DNA from: an uncultured Collinsella sp.
GTDB lineage: Bacteria; Actinomycetota; Coriobacteriia; Coriobacteriales; Coriobacteriaceae
NCBI GenBank assembly: GCA_959599095.1
Contig: CAUGGC010000007.1
Span: forward strand, 1 to 64,000
DNA: 64,000 nt
Direction of reading: 5' to 3'
Part shown: one piece after another, positions 53,565 through 62,595 of the stretch
How positions within the stretch are numbered: position 1 is the first letter of the stretch
How the letters are laid out: every line of letters starts with the position of its first letter
Made by a program: the position numbers and the translations under genes
The notes under the pieces: generated by a model
Told to the model about the DNA's origin: nothing
Seen by the model: the letters and a program-made list of their open reading frames with translations, nothing else
Databases searched by the model: none

Positions 53565-55202
53565 CTAGCGCTCGTAGATTAAGTTACCTGCCAGGTAGGT
53601 AGCCTGAACCTTGGTGGCTTGGAGCTCTTGGGGGTCAACGGTGAGCGGGTTTTGGTCCAGGACTACCAGGTCGGCGTACTTGCCGGGCTCCAAGCTGCCG
53701 AGGTTTTGCTCGTCGCCCGCTGCATAGGCGCTGCCCAGGGTGTAGTTGCGCAGAGCCGTTGCTGCATCGATGCGCTCGCTCGGCAACCAGCCGCCCTCGG
53801 GCCAGTGGCTTTTGGGGTCTTGGCGAGTGATAGCCGTGTAGAGCACGTTCATGCTGGTAACGGGTGTGATAGGGCTGTCGGTACCGAAGGCTTGGCGAAT
53901 GCCGCGCTGCTTATAGGTTGCGAACGGCCACATGATGCGGCTACGCTCCGGGCCCAGATCGCGCTCCGGTCCACCCGGGTCGAGTGTAATGTGACAGGGT
54001 TGGCTCGAAGCAACCACGTTGAGCTTGCGCAGGCGGTCGATGTCTTCGGGCAGAAGGTTCTCCAGGTGCTCGAGCGTGTTATGGCCGTGCTGGGGCAGGC
54101 CATACAGGTCGGCCGCTTCCTCGAAGATATCCAGCGCGGCATGAATCGCACCGTCACCAATGACGTGGATGCGTACGGTGTGACCGCGCTCCGCAGCCGC
54201 CAAAACCAGTTTGCGCATGCGCTCAGCCGGGACCGTCAGACGGCCCTGGTCGCCCGGGAAGCGCGGATTGGTATAGGGCTCAGTGAGATATGCCGTGTGT
54301 TCGCTCGACACGCCGTCGAAGAACTGCTTAAAACCCGGCGCCGAAAGCAGCGCGTTGTTCGCGTAACGTACCTGCAGCTCTTCCAGACGCGACTGGTCAT
54401 CCAACAGCGTGGGAAACAGATGGGCACGAATGCCCAGCCTACCGGCCGTCTGCAGTTTGTCGTAGACATCGTCGCGGATAAAATCGCAGCCCGGCATGGG
54501 CATGAGCGACATATCGCAGATCGAGGTAATACCCTGCTCGGCCATGCGCCTCATTTGATCGGCGTAAGCGCTTGCGATGCGATCTTCGCCCAGCCACTCA
54601 AGACAGCGCGGCAGCAGCTGCATGGCAGCCGCTTCGTGAGCAATGCCCGTGAGTTTGCCGTTTGCGTCTTTGTCGTAGCTACCGCCCGCTGGCGGCTCGC
54701 TGTCGCGAGTGACGCCGAGCGCCTCGAGTGCGCGGCTGTTGAGCCACAGCGTGTGCCCGTCGCCCGAATACATAACGCAGGGACGATCGGGGAATGCCGC
54801 ATCGAGCGACGCCTTGGTAGGATGCTCGGGCGGGTCCCAACGGTAGTCACGCCAGCCCTGCGTCACAACCCAAGCGTCGTCGGGCAGGTCCCGGGAAAAC
54901 TCGAGCGCGTGTTGCACCAGCGCCGCCTCGGACGTACCCATATCCATGAGCATGTACGGTGAGGAACCGACCGAGGTATGGAAGAAGTGCAGATGAGCGT
55001 CATGGAAACCGGGGCAGACAAACTGCTCGCCGTAGTCGAGAACCGGCGTGGCGGCGGGAGCGGGGGCGATCACGTCATCGGGCGCACCGACTGCGACGAT
55101 ACGGTCGCCTGCGATGGCAATCGCCAGCTCACGGGCAGTATCGATGCCGTCTTGCGCGGTAAAGACGTTCTTGGAGCGGATAATCCGATCGATATGTTGC
55201 AT
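53565..55202 (-). CDS. Amidohydrolase family protein (YtcJ-like, Amidohydro_3)
   Basis: A metal-dependent hydrolase of about 545 residues. The N-terminal part binds metal through DAHLHFF (about residue 70). HVIGDGAIHAALD carries a later ligand His, with GTDSPITP near the end, as in YtcJ/amidohydrolase-3 proteins. The substrate is unknown; relatives act on N-acyl or cyclic amide compounds. Three in-frame ATGs stand at 55214, 55208 and 55202; the last is chosen because GATGGGG lies at correct distance. It is divergent from the M20 gene. Confidence 0.8.
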   Translation of the reverse strand: MQHIDRIIRSKNVFTAQDGIDTARELAIAIAGDRIVAVGAPDDVIAPAPAATPVLDYGEQFVCPGFHDAHLHFFHTSVGSSPYMLMDMGTSEAALVQHALEFSRDLPDDAWVVTQGWRDYRWDPPEHPTKASLDAAFPDRPCVMYSGDGHTLWLNSRALEALGVTRDSEPPAGGSYDKDANGKLTGIAHEAAAMQLLPRCLEWLGEDRIASAYADQMRRMAEQGITSICDMSLMPMPGCDFIRDDVYDKLQTAGRLGIRAHLFPTLLDDQSRLEELQVRYANNALLSAPGFKQFFDGVSSEHTAYLTEPYTNPRFPGDQGRLTVPAERMRKLVLAAAERGHTVRIHVIGDGAIHAALDIFEEAADLYGLPQHGHNTLEHLENLLPEDIDRLRKLNVVASSQPCHITLDPGGPERDLGPERSRIMWPFATYKQRGIRQAFGTDSPITPVTSMNVLYTAITRQDPKSHWPEGGWLPSERIDAATALRNYTLGSAYAAGDEQNLGSLEPGKYADLVVLDQNPLTVDPQELQATKVQATYLAGNLIYER

Positions 55203-55369
55203 GGGCATCCCCATCTCTGGCAGGAAATTCAACACCCCCGAGTGTACTCCCCCGCCTCGGTTACAAAATGCCAAGCGGCAAACGGCAGCTTTGCCAGGCC
55301 AAGTGGCAGGTGGCATACTGGAAAGAGCTTGTACGATTTTGCGATAAACCAGTAAGGAGCAAATCGACT

Positions 55370-56833
55370 ATGACGAAGACCAAGGCACAGCAGATTATGG
55401 CGGCGACCGAGGCTCGCGCGGCTGACGACGTCACCGCAGCCATCCAAGATATCGCCGCCGAGTTTGAACCCTACATCATTAAGCAGCGCCGGCACTTCCA
55501 TAAGCATCCGGAGCTGAGCCTCGCCGAAGAGCGCACGACTTCTGACATCGCCAACCAGCTCGACGCCATGAATATCCCCTACGAGCGCCCCCTTAAGACG
55601 GGCCTGGTGGCGACCCTTCGCGGCACCGCGCCCGACGCCTATCGCGAGGACGGCACGCCGCGCCGCCGCATCCTGCTGCGCGCGGATATCGACGCCCTGC
55701 CCGTCACCGAGCAGACCGGCGAGGAGTTCTCCAGCGTCAACGAGGGCTGCATGCACGCCTGCGGCCACGACTGCCACATCGCCATGATGCTCGGCACGCT
55801 GCAGATCCTGCGCCATATGACCGACGACATCCACGGCGAGGTCCGCATCGTCTTCCAGCCCAGTGAGGAAAACGGCCAGGGCGCCAAACTCATGATCGGC
55901 ACGGGCGTGCTCGACGGTGTCGATGGCGCCTACGCCGCGCACATCTGGAGCGAGGTCGACGCCGGCACCGTAAGCTGCGAGCCCGGCCCGCGCATGGCCA
56001 ATACCGACTGGTTCCGCATCGATGTCCGCGGCACCTCGTGCCACGGCGCCATGCCCCAGCGCGGCCACGACGCCGTCATGGTTGCCGCCGAGATCGTCAA
56101 TGCCCTGCAGACCATCGTCTCGCGCGAAATCAGCCCCTACGAGCCGGCCGTCATCACCGTCGGCGAGCTGCATGGCGGCACCGCGCGCAACGTTATCGCC
56201 GGCACGGCCTACCTCGCCGGCACGGTGCGCACCTACGGCGATTCGACCCACGAGGAAATGCCGGAGCTTATGCGCCGCATCGTGGAGCATACTGCGGCCG
56301 CCTTGGGCGCCGAGGCAGAGCTCACCGACTACACCATCGCCAACTACAAGGTCGAAAACGACGCGGGCTCGAGCGAGCGCTGCCGTCAGGCTGTAATTAA
56401 GTGTCTGGGCCCCGCCGGCCAAGGCCATTATCGTGGCACGCTTTCGGGCGAGGATTTTTCGGAGTACCTGCGCCGCGTACCGGGCGTGCTCGCCTTTGTA
56501 GGTACGCGCAACCCCAAGATTGGCGCCACGTACGCCCAACATTCCTGCTTTTACAAGATCGACGAGAGCGTGCTGGCCAAGGGCTCCATGGTGGCAGCCC
56601 AGTATGCTATCGACTTTTTGGCCGAGCCCACGCAAGAGGAGCTCGACGGCCCCGCGATTACCGCGGTCGCCGAAACCAACCCCGACTTGGCCGCCAAGCT
56701 GCGCTCTGCCAAGGCCACGGCCGCTGAGGCGCGCGACGCCATGCACGATGCTCGCACCGCCCGCCATGCTGCAATCAAGGGCATCCACGATGCGCGGGCT
56801 GCCGCTCGCCACGAGGAAAAGCGCGACGAGTAG
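55370..56833 (+). CDS. M20 family amidohydrolase (N-acyl-amino acid or hippurate hydrolase type)
   Basis: A 487-residue zinc amidohydrolase. The metal-binding segments are MHACGHDCHIAMM, the bridging QPSEENGQGA and the C-terminal YAQHSCFY; GTSCHGAMPQRGHDAV starts the lid domain. Family members cleave N-acyl amino acids or aminobenzoyl-glutamate-type amides. The last 60 residues are an Ala/Arg/His-rich helical tail absent from typical members. The start at 55370 follows GTAAGGAGC; 34 earlier codons are discounted. It is divergent from the YtcJ-like gene, which may act on related substrates. Confidence 0.85.
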   Translation: MTKTKAQQIMAATEARAADDVTAAIQDIAAEFEPYIIKQRRHFHKHPELSLAEERTTSDIANQLDAMNIPYERPLKTGLVATLRGTAPDAYREDGTPRRRILLRADIDALPVTEQTGEEFSSVNEGCMHACGHDCHIAMMLGTLQILRHMTDDIHGEVRIVFQPSEENGQGAKLMIGTGVLDGVDGAYAAHIWSEVDAGTVSCEPGPRMANTDWFRIDVRGTSCHGAMPQRGHDAVMVAAEIVNALQTIVSREISPYEPAVITVGELHGGTARNVIAGTAYLAGTVRTYGDSTHEEMPELMRRIVEHTAAALGAEAELTDYTIANYKVENDAGSSERCRQAVIKCLGPAGQGHYRGTLSGEDFSEYLRRVPGVLAFVGTRNPKIGATYAQHSCFYKIDESVLAKGSMVAAQYAIDFLAEPTQEELDGPAITAVAETNPDLAAKLRSAKATAAEARDAMHDARTARHAAIKGIHDARAAARHEEKRDE

Positions 56834-56868
56834 CCGTCACGCCCATCCATAACAGCCTGGCTAAAGCA

Positions 56869-56907
56869 AAGCGGGGGCGGACGTTATCTCAACGTTCGCC
56901 CCCGCTT
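56869..56907. terminator. Bidirectional terminator between M20 and DUF2752 genes
   Basis: AAGCGGGGGCGGACGTT pairs with AACGTTCGCCCCCGCTT, nearly perfect over 17 bp, between two convergent genes. Confidence 0.8.
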
Positions 56908-56939
56908 ATGTGTCGACCGTTTTTCTAGCGCGTCCTCCG

Positions 56940-57416
56940 TCACGCCAGGTAAGAGCGAAGGATGGTGAGCCAGCGTGGGGGTTCGAGGTGGATGATATCG
57001 TCGGGAACTCCGGCGGGCGCATAGCCGCCAAAGAGCAGACCGGCATCTGCCGGATTGATGAGGCGCACGATCCATACGACGACGACCAGCACGCACAACA
57101 CGGTGACCGCAATGTCGATACCACGCTTTAGCTTGCTCGATGCCACCTCCTCGCGCACGAACGCGAGCACAAACGCAATCGGCACCACCCAAAACAGCGG
57201 ATGGTAGGCAAAGGCAGCCGCATAATCGAGGCGCAGCGCCGCCAGCCACGCCCTCGTCATGCCGCATCCCGGACAAGGAATGCCCGTCATCAATCGAAAA
57301 ATGCAGCCAATGTCGAGCAGGTAGAGCGCGAGCCAGGCGACAAAGAGCGCGCCGGTGCAAAAAAGGGCGCGGCGAAGGAGCTCTGCCGTGCCCCTATGTC
57401 CCTGGGAGCTGTTCAC
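56940..57416 (-). CDS. DUF2752 membrane protein
   Basis: A small membrane protein of about 158 residues with three hydrophobic segments. The signature GIPCPGCGMTRAWLAALRLDYAAAFAYHP is that of DUF2752; its paired Cys lie at a membrane edge. Function unknown. The start is taken as GTG at 57416 because it follows AAGGGCG and lies 13 bp after the stop of the upstream gene; an ATG at 57476 lies inside that gene and is unlikely. It belongs with the two zinc-ribbon genes next to it. Confidence 0.7.
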   Translation of the reverse strand: MNSSQGHRGTAELLRRALFCTGALFVAWLALYLLDIGCIFRLMTGIPCPGCGMTRAWLAALRLDYAAAFAYHPLFWVVPIAFVLAFVREEVASSKLKRGIDIAVTVLCVLVVVVWIVRLINPADAGLLFGGYAPAGVPDDIIHLEPPRWLTILRSYLA

Positions 57417-57429
57417 GCCGCCCTTATTG

Positions 57430-58038
57430 TTAGGCACGAGCGCCAAGGCGAGTGTTGTAAGCCGTTGCCATGGCATTGGTATTATTGATGACGATGTTCA
57501 TAGCGAAGATGGGACCAAGGCCGCACAGGAGCGCGCCGAAGATCTGCCACAGAAGAACGGTGGTGCCGTTTTCCTGGAACACCAGGCCGTAGCGAGGAGC
57601 GTTGGCCTGCAGGCGGTTGCCAATCTTGTAATACCAGTAGTACGCGTAGAAGCCGCAGGTCACAAACGATAGAAGGATGAATTCCGCCAGACCCGGCGTG
57701 TAATCGCCGTCATCCTGACACAACGTGTTGACGTCGCGTGCCAAGCAATACAGGAAGTAGAACGAATAGATACCGCAGGTCACAAGAGAGAGCAGCAGCC
57801 AGCCGATCAGGCTGCGGTCAGCCTTAATGGGGCCATAGCCCATCGGAGCGGATGCGGACTGTTGGGCGTATTGACCGGTGTACTGCTGCTGAGGCTGGGG
57901 CGCGGGCTGAATAGCCTGGGCCGGAGCGGGCTGGGGCTGCGGGGCCGCAGCGGCAGAAGCGGCACCAACGGCGGATCCGCAAACAGGGCAGAATTTGGCA
58001 TCATCCGAAATGGGAGAACCACAAGTGGGACAGAACAT
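57430..58038 (-). CDS. Zinc-ribbon and DUF4234 membrane protein
   Basis: A 202-residue protein that begins with a double-CxxC zinc ribbon (FCPTCGSPISDDAKFCPVCGS), then a Pro/Gln/Ala linker (about residues 30-65), then four membrane segments of the DUF4234 type (SLIGWLLLSLVTCGIYSFYF and ILLSFVTCGFYAYYWYY, an internal repeat). Function unknown. It precedes the DUF2752 gene by 13 bp. The other zinc-ribbon gene lies upstream, separated by a terminator. Confidence 0.8.
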   Translation of the reverse strand: MFCPTCGSPISDDAKFCPVCGSAVGAASAAAAPQPQPAPAQAIQPAPQPQQQYTGQYAQQSASAPMGYGPIKADRSLIGWLLLSLVTCGIYSFYFLYCLARDVNTLCQDDGDYTPGLAEFILLSFVTCGFYAYYWYYKIGNRLQANAPRYGLVFQENGTTVLLWQIFGALLCGLGPIFAMNIVINNTNAMATAYNTRLGARA

Positions 58039-58190
58039 GAGCCTCTCCTTTTCCTAAGGCGTCGCACGCCTTCAAACCTTACACGTCTACGTTCTCAACA
58101 ATAGCCGCGACGTTGTTGCGCAACATTGACCAATTTCCGAGAAATTTTGCTGCAACCGTTTTCCCAGGCATTTTCTTGCTTTCGCAGTAG

Positions 58191-58226
58191 AAAAAGGCAC
58201 CCCGGGCTCAGTTGCCCAGGGCGCCT
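58191..58226 (-). terminator. Terminator downstream of the second zinc-ribbon gene
   Basis: GGCGCCCTGGGC pairs with GCCCGGGGTGCC on the minus strand, followed by TTTTTC, 8 bp after the stop. Confidence 0.8.
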
Positions 58227-58233
58227 CGACCGG

Positions 58234-59550
58234 CTATTCGGTTTGATTGTTTTCGGCAGCAGGATTATCGCCCGGCTCATCCGCCGGCGTGGCAACGGCA
58301 TCCCAATCGGGCTCCGCAGGCGTCGCCTCGGACGCCGGTGCGGGGACAGGAGCAGGTGCCGGGGCAGGGGCAGGCGCGGGTGCCGGGGCAGGTGCAGGCG
58401 CGGGTGCCGGGGCAGGCGCAGCACCAGTGGCTGCCGTGGGATTGAATCCCGCAGGAGCAGGCTTCTTCTCACCCGGGAGCACAAAAGTCAAAACGTCGTC
58501 CTTGTCCTCATCGGCCCATTCGCTTGCATAACGTGCAGCCCAATAGCCAACGGCACGGTGCTTGAGCATCTTGCCAAAGACCGTAAGGGACACCGTGACG
58601 AATGCAATCAGCACCAGGAACAATACGAGCGTGACACCACCGGCGGTAACAATCGCCTCGATACCCGTGGGGCGATAGTAATAGCCGTACGCGCCAATTC
58701 CGGCGATGGCACCAAAGACAGCTGTCAAGATCCACGTAATGGCGTTGGAAACCAGGCCCGTCAAAAACTCGGGAAGGAACGAAGCACAGAACAGCTTGGT
58801 CTTGTTGTGCTTAAAGGCCGCCCAAACCTTATCGAGCGAAAACGCGCTCTCGACGCGACCGGTCACCGCAAAGTGCATCACGGCGATGTCGGCGAACATC
58901 TTAAAGAAGACACCCAGAATCGCCGAGGCAATCAGAGCCAGGACAAGCAGGCCGAGCGAACCGAACAGCGCTGCCTCGAGTGCATAGGAGCCGTAATAAG
59001 AATACGAGCCCGCGGCGCCAATTACCACGCCCTCCACCAGCGAAAGCACTACACCGATAACGGGAATGGCAGCGATAACCTCGAGCACCACCGAGATGAC
59101 GCTCGAAAAGACTCCGAGACCAAACGACGTGGAGCGCATGAGTGGACGGTCCATGCCGTCATCGACCTTGAGCGAAAGATCACGTCCCCACTCAATACCA
59201 AAGCCGGAACCGCACACGCTCGCAATGCAAGCTGCCAAAAAGCCGATGGCAGCCGCAATGCCGCCAATAACGGGAATAAACAACACGAGCACCGACACAA
59301 CGCAAATCAGCGCCGGCAAAAACGCGATTTGGCATACACGCTGAAGCACGCCCGGAGTCTTTGTCATATCTTGGAACGCCTGAGCCGTGCAGCCCTTTGG
59401 CGCATTCGCCACGGGCGGTTGCGGAACAAACTGCTGAGGCTGAGGCTGACCCTGAGGGGCGGAGGCTGCAGCGCCGGCATTGGGGGCACCGCACACGCCG
59501 CAGAACTTGTCGTTATCGCCCATGGGGGCGCCACACTGCGAGCAGAACAT
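58234..59550 (-). CDS. Zinc-ribbon polytopic membrane protein with Ala-Pro repeat tail
   Basis: About 438 residues. The N-terminus is a zinc ribbon (MFCSQCGAPMGDNDKFCGVCG). Roughly six membrane segments occupy residues about 75-350, arranged with internal similarity. The last 80 residues hold an (Ala-Pro) stretch of about 14 repeats, encoded by the near-identical units of GCAGGTGCCGGG at 58347-58420, and an acidic end. Function unknown. The start at 59550 is chosen over 59559 because AAGGG is 9 bp away. The tail probably spans the wall or forms a rigid rod. Confidence 0.75.
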   Translation of the reverse strand: MFCSQCGAPMGDNDKFCGVCGAPNAGAAASAPQGQPQPQQFVPQPPVANAPKGCTAQAFQDMTKTPGVLQRVCQIAFLPALICVVSVLVLFIPVIGGIAAAIGFLAACIASVCGSGFGIEWGRDLSLKVDDGMDRPLMRSTSFGLGVFSSVISVVLEVIAAIPVIGVVLSLVEGVVIGAAGSYSYYGSYALEAALFGSLGLLVLALIASAILGVFFKMFADIAVMHFAVTGRVESAFSLDKVWAAFKHNKTKLFCASFLPEFLTGLVSNAITWILTAVFGAIAGIGAYGYYYRPTGIEAIVTAGGVTLVLFLVLIAFVTVSLTVFGKMLKHRAVGYWAARYASEWADEDKDDVLTFVLPGEKKPAPAGFNPTAATGAAPAPAPAPAPAPAPAPAPAPAPAPVPAPASEATPAEPDWDAVATPADEPGDNPAAENNQTE

Positions 59551-59700
59551 CGAAATCATCCCTTCGTATCTTGAGCGAGTCACCTGGATCGCAAACGATG
59601 TCTTTGGCATCATTATCACCCAATGTGAGTTCAAATACTCAAAGATGACCGATTTGCAAGGTACACGGCGCCAGCAGGCGGTTCGTTGAATGCGTTCGCG

Positions 59701-60723
59701 CTAGTTCGTACCGCGGAAACCCTTGCCGACGATCTCGGAACTGTCGACAATCGTGATAAAGGCACCCGGATCGACTTCGCGCGCATAGCGGCGCAGCTGC
59801 ACGGCCTCGCGACGGCTCAGCACGCTCATGATCACCGTCACGCACTTGCCCGAGAAGGCACCGTAGCCGCGACTGATGGTCGCCGTACGGTTGAGATGCT
59901 TGACGATAAACTCCTCGACCTTAAGGGGCTCGGAACAAATGACCGTGCAGACCTTACGAAGGTGAATGCTCTCGATGGCCTTGTCGACCACGAGCGTCTT
60001 GGCAAACAGGCCGAGCACGCAATACAGGCCGACACGCGGACCATACAAAAAGGCCGCGATGGCCACGATGCCGATATCAACCAACAGCAGCGCGCGGCCA
60101 ATCTCGAGCGTGGTGCGGCGCTTGAGGATCATGGCGAGGATGTCTGTGCCGCCCGTCGAGGCGCCAATATCAAAGACGATGGCGCTGCCGAGCGCCGGCA
60201 GTATCACGGCAAAGCACAGGTCGAGCCACATATCGCCCGTCATCGAAACATCAGTCGGAATAAAGAGCTCAAAAAACGAAACATAGGCGGACAGCGCAAA
60301 CGAGGCGAAGACGCTCCACAGGATTGCCTTGCGCTCCAAAAAGATAAAGCCCAAAACGACGAGAACCGCGTTGATAATCCACATAAAGACGCCGACGGGC
60401 AGGGTCGGGAACAGCGTGGACAGAATGACCGACACGCCCGAGGTGCCGCCAAAAGCAAAGTGATTAGGGGTTTTAAACGCAACGATGGCAAAGGCCGTAA
60501 GAATCAGGCCCAGATTGAGCTCGGCGAAAAAGCGCGGGAAGCCCGGCTCCTGGCTGCGCTTTTGGCCGGCACGCTCGCCGCGCTCAATATCGGTGCGATC
60601 AACCACGCGCTCCATCGGCACCACGGGAGGACGATGCACCTCCTCGGCAGCTCGCGATGCCGCCTCTGCCGCGGCAGCCTCAATTGCCCATGCCTGGCTT
60701 TCTGTTTCGTGCTCGTCAGCCAT
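59701..60723 (-). CDS. YitT family membrane protein (DUF161/DUF2179)
   Basis: A 340-residue protein of the YitT family. After a charged 60-residue head there are five or six membrane segments (LNLGLILTAFAIVAF, FGGTSGVSVILSTLFP, LPVGVFMWIINAVLVVLGFIF and others), with a DxGASTGGTDI motif (SIVFDIGASTGGTDILAMIL). The last 90 residues are the cytoplasmic DUF2179 domain, thought to bind a small ligand. Function unknown. It is monocistronic. Confidence 0.85.
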   Translation of the reverse strand: MADEHETESQAWAIEAAAAEAASRAAEEVHRPPVVPMERVVDRTDIERGERAGQKRSQEPGFPRFFAELNLGLILTAFAIVAFKTPNHFAFGGTSGVSVILSTLFPTLPVGVFMWIINAVLVVLGFIFLERKAILWSVFASFALSAYVSFFELFIPTDVSMTGDMWLDLCFAVILPALGSAIVFDIGASTGGTDILAMILKRRTTLEIGRALLLVDIGIVAIAAFLYGPRVGLYCVLGLFAKTLVVDKAIESIHLRKVCTVICSEPLKVEEFIVKHLNRTATISRGYGAFSGKCVTVIMSVLSRREAVQLRRYAREVDPGAFITIVDSSEIVGKGFRGTN

Positions 60724-60840
60724 TACGGCAACCCCTCGTTAACAATTTGGAAACAATGCGCCCATTAGGGTAACGCGGAACGCGACGATTGCAACCCCTA
60801 GTTAGACGAGCGGTATGCCTACATCGGGGGCATACAAATA

Positions 60841-60876
60841 ACGGCCGGCCGCACATACATCCGTGCGACCGGCCGT
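60841..60876 (-). terminator. Terminator downstream of the Asp23 gene
   Basis: ACGGCCGGCCGCAC and GTGCGACCGGCCGT pair almost perfectly; on the minus strand TATTTG follows. It comes after the hairpin at 60898-60930. Confidence 0.65.
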
Positions 60877-60897
60877 TTGACGTTTTCGCAGATAAAA

Positions 60898-60930
60898 CCT
60901 GCCAAAATAAACCTGTCCCTTTTTGGCAGG
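60898..60930 (-). repeat. GGGACAGG hairpin after the Asp23 gene
   Basis: CCTGCCAAA and TTTGGCAGG arms with mRNA-sense loop GGGACAGGTTTA. Between it and the TAG stop (60947-60949) is a second copy of the arm, TTTTTGGTAGG, giving mRNA-sense stop-CCTACCAAAAAGG-TAA-CCTGCC, that is, a tandem duplication of the arm with its stop codon. Confidence 0.8.
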
Positions 60931-60946
60931 TTACCTTTTTGGTAGG

Positions 60947-61468
60947 CTACTCGTGCTGGTTGGTGCGGTGCTCGTACTCCTCGGGGGTGATGACATCCTT
61001 GATGCGCAGGTTGACGCCCGCCACCTCAAGGCCGGTCATCGCAGCCAGACGCTCGGTCACGCGTGCCTTAACGTCGTCGAAAATCGCGGGCGCGTAGGCG
61101 CCGTACTCGATAATGACGGAAATGTTGACGACCACGCGGTTGTCATCGGTGACCTCGACCGTCACGCCCTTGGTCAGATTCTCGGCACCAAACTGCTCCT
61201 GCACAAAGTGCGTGAGGTTGCCCTTCATGCCCAAGACGTGCGGCACCTCGCGGGTGGCCATAGCGACGATCTTCTCAATCACACCGTTGGAATAGGTCAG
61301 CGAGTCCTCGGACTCGTCTGTTTCCTCATCGTCCTCGTCCGCATCGTCGGCGGGTTCGGCCTCGACGAGCGCCTCGTCCTCGAGCGTTACGTCCTCGGCC
61401 TCGGCGGTGACGGTCTCGTCTGCCTCGAGCTCGGTATCGGCCACATCGACCTTCGTGTTAAAAGCCAT
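60947..61468 (-). CDS. Asp23/Gls24 family envelope stress response protein
   Basis: A 173-residue protein. Residues about 1-55 are an acidic head; from about 60 the Asp23 fold follows (SNGVIEKIVAMATREVPHVLG and VNISVIIEYGAYAPAIFDDVKARV). Family members anchor to the membrane through AmaP and respond to alkaline or envelope stress. The upstream genes encode DUF2273 and AmaP, giving the standard cluster. Confidence 0.9.
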   Translation of the reverse strand: MAFNTKVDVADTELEADETVTAEAEDVTLEDEALVEAEPADDADEDDEETDESEDSLTYSNGVIEKIVAMATREVPHVLGMKGNLTHFVQEQFGAENLTKGVTVEVTDDNRVVVNISVIIEYGAYAPAIFDDVKARVTERLAAMTGLEVAGVNLRIKDVITPEEYEHRTNQHE

Positions 61469-61512
61469 GGTTCCTCCTTATGCCCACCGCACACGCGGCG
61501 GTCGAATACATA

Positions 61513-61890
61513 CTAGCGGCCGCTAAACAGACGACCGAAGAAGTTGACGATCCCGTTCTCGCCGTCACGGATCTGGCCAATCACGGCGCCGATCAGTACA
61601 AAGAAAGCGATGACGAGCGTATCCCACAGGCCGAGCGTGAGCACCAGCACGGCGAGCACAAAACCAGCGACGGCTCCAAGCGTGGTGTTGGGATGACGGA
61701 CGGCATAGCTCCAGATGGCTGCCCCCGTACCCTTGATGAGACCCATGGCCTCATCAAAATCATTGGCGACCGCGTCATGCGACTCGGTACCCTCCACCTT
61801 GGGATCGACGACCTCGCTAGCCGGCGCGGCGCTCTGATCGATAGTCAGGCGCGGAGTGCGGACGGTCTTGTCTTGATTGGTATCACTCAC
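61513..61890 (-). CDS. DUF2273 small membrane protein
   Basis: A 125-residue protein with an acidic N-terminal half and two membrane helices (NTTLGAVAGFVLAVLVLTLGLW and LVIAFFVLIGAVIGQI), as in DUF2273. It starts with GTG at 61890 behind GGAGGTTT; the long ORF to 62103 in the same frame is out of the AmaP gene and is rejected. It overlaps the end of amaP by 8 bp, so the two are coupled. Confidence 0.85.
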   Translation of the reverse strand: MSDTNQDKTVRTPRLTIDQSAAPASEVVDPKVEGTESHDAVANDFDEAMGLIKGTGAAIWSYAVRHPNTTLGAVAGFVLAVLVLTLGLWDTLVIAFFVLIGAVIGQIRDGENGIVNFFGRLFSGR

Positions 61891-62428
61891 CGGAAACCTC
61901 CACGGTCTGGACGGTAGTCTTGGACGGCAAAAAACGAACGCGTGCGGTCGTGCCCGGCGTGCCGAGCATGGTGTCGCAGGCCTCCTCGATACGTTGCTGC
62001 ATCGCGGCTGCAAGGGAGGCCACATCCCGGTCGTCGAGCGCGATGGCGTCGACCTTAAAACGGACGCGCGATTCGTCGGAGCCCTGCACGCGCGCCTCGA
62101 CATGCTCGACCATCACGCGGTCGTCGCGCTCTGCCGCGGTGCGAGCACACGAGGAGAGGGCGGCGAGCGTGACCTCGATATTACGCTCCCCCGCCGGATG
62201 CACGCAGGACGGCTCGCGACGAGCAAACATCAGGCGAAAGAAACACACGAGCACGCCGAGCGCCACGACACCGCCGCACGCCGTAACAACGATGCGAGGC
62301 AGCGAATCGCGCATCAGCAGCATAAAGCGATAGGTATATGGCCCCCAAAACTGGCAGACCAACGTACCCAGCGCCACAACGGCGGCGACAAGATACACGA
62401 TCGCCAGGGCTCGTTTGAGCACGCGCAT
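61883..62428 (-). CDS. amaP: Alkaline shock response membrane anchor protein AmaP
   Basis: A 181-residue protein with two N-terminal membrane helices (ALAIVYLVAAVVALGTLVCQF and IVVTACGGVVALGVLVCFF) and a cytoplasmic part that resembles Asp23 anchors. In Staphylococcus AmaP holds Asp23 at the membrane. First gene of the amaP-DUF2273-asp23 cluster. Assigned from layout and topology. Confidence 0.8.
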   Translation of the reverse strand: MRVLKRALAIVYLVAAVVALGTLVCQFWGPYTYRFMLLMRDSLPRIVVTACGGVVALGVLVCFFRLMFARREPSCVHPAGERNIEVTLAALSSCARTAAERDDRVMVEHVEARVQGSDESRVRFKVDAIALDDRDVASLAAAMQQRIEEACDTMLGTPGTTARVRFLPSKTTVQTVEVSGE

Positions 62429-62487
62429 GCGGCGCTCCCTTCAAATCTCGATCCAAGGAATGCAAAACGATTCGCATCATTATAAAA

Positions 62488-62526
62488 GAGCCGGGTCCGG
62501 TGCCTCATTGCACGCGGATCCGGCTC
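62488..62526. terminator. Terminator downstream of yebC
   Basis: GAGCCGGGTCCG pairs with CGGATCCGGCTC around a 15-nt loop, between yebC and the amaP cluster. On the minus strand TTTTATAATG follows. Confidence 0.75.
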
Positions 62527-62595
62527 ATCTATTCCACGAGGCTTGCATGCTCGCTTCATTATGCCCAGATATGCACGGCTCAATCCGTGCGGGCG

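Noticed and set aside
58347..58420. Direct repeats that could suggest a CRISPR-like array
   Set aside because: The units are short, without spacers, and encode the Ala-Pro tail of a protein in frame.
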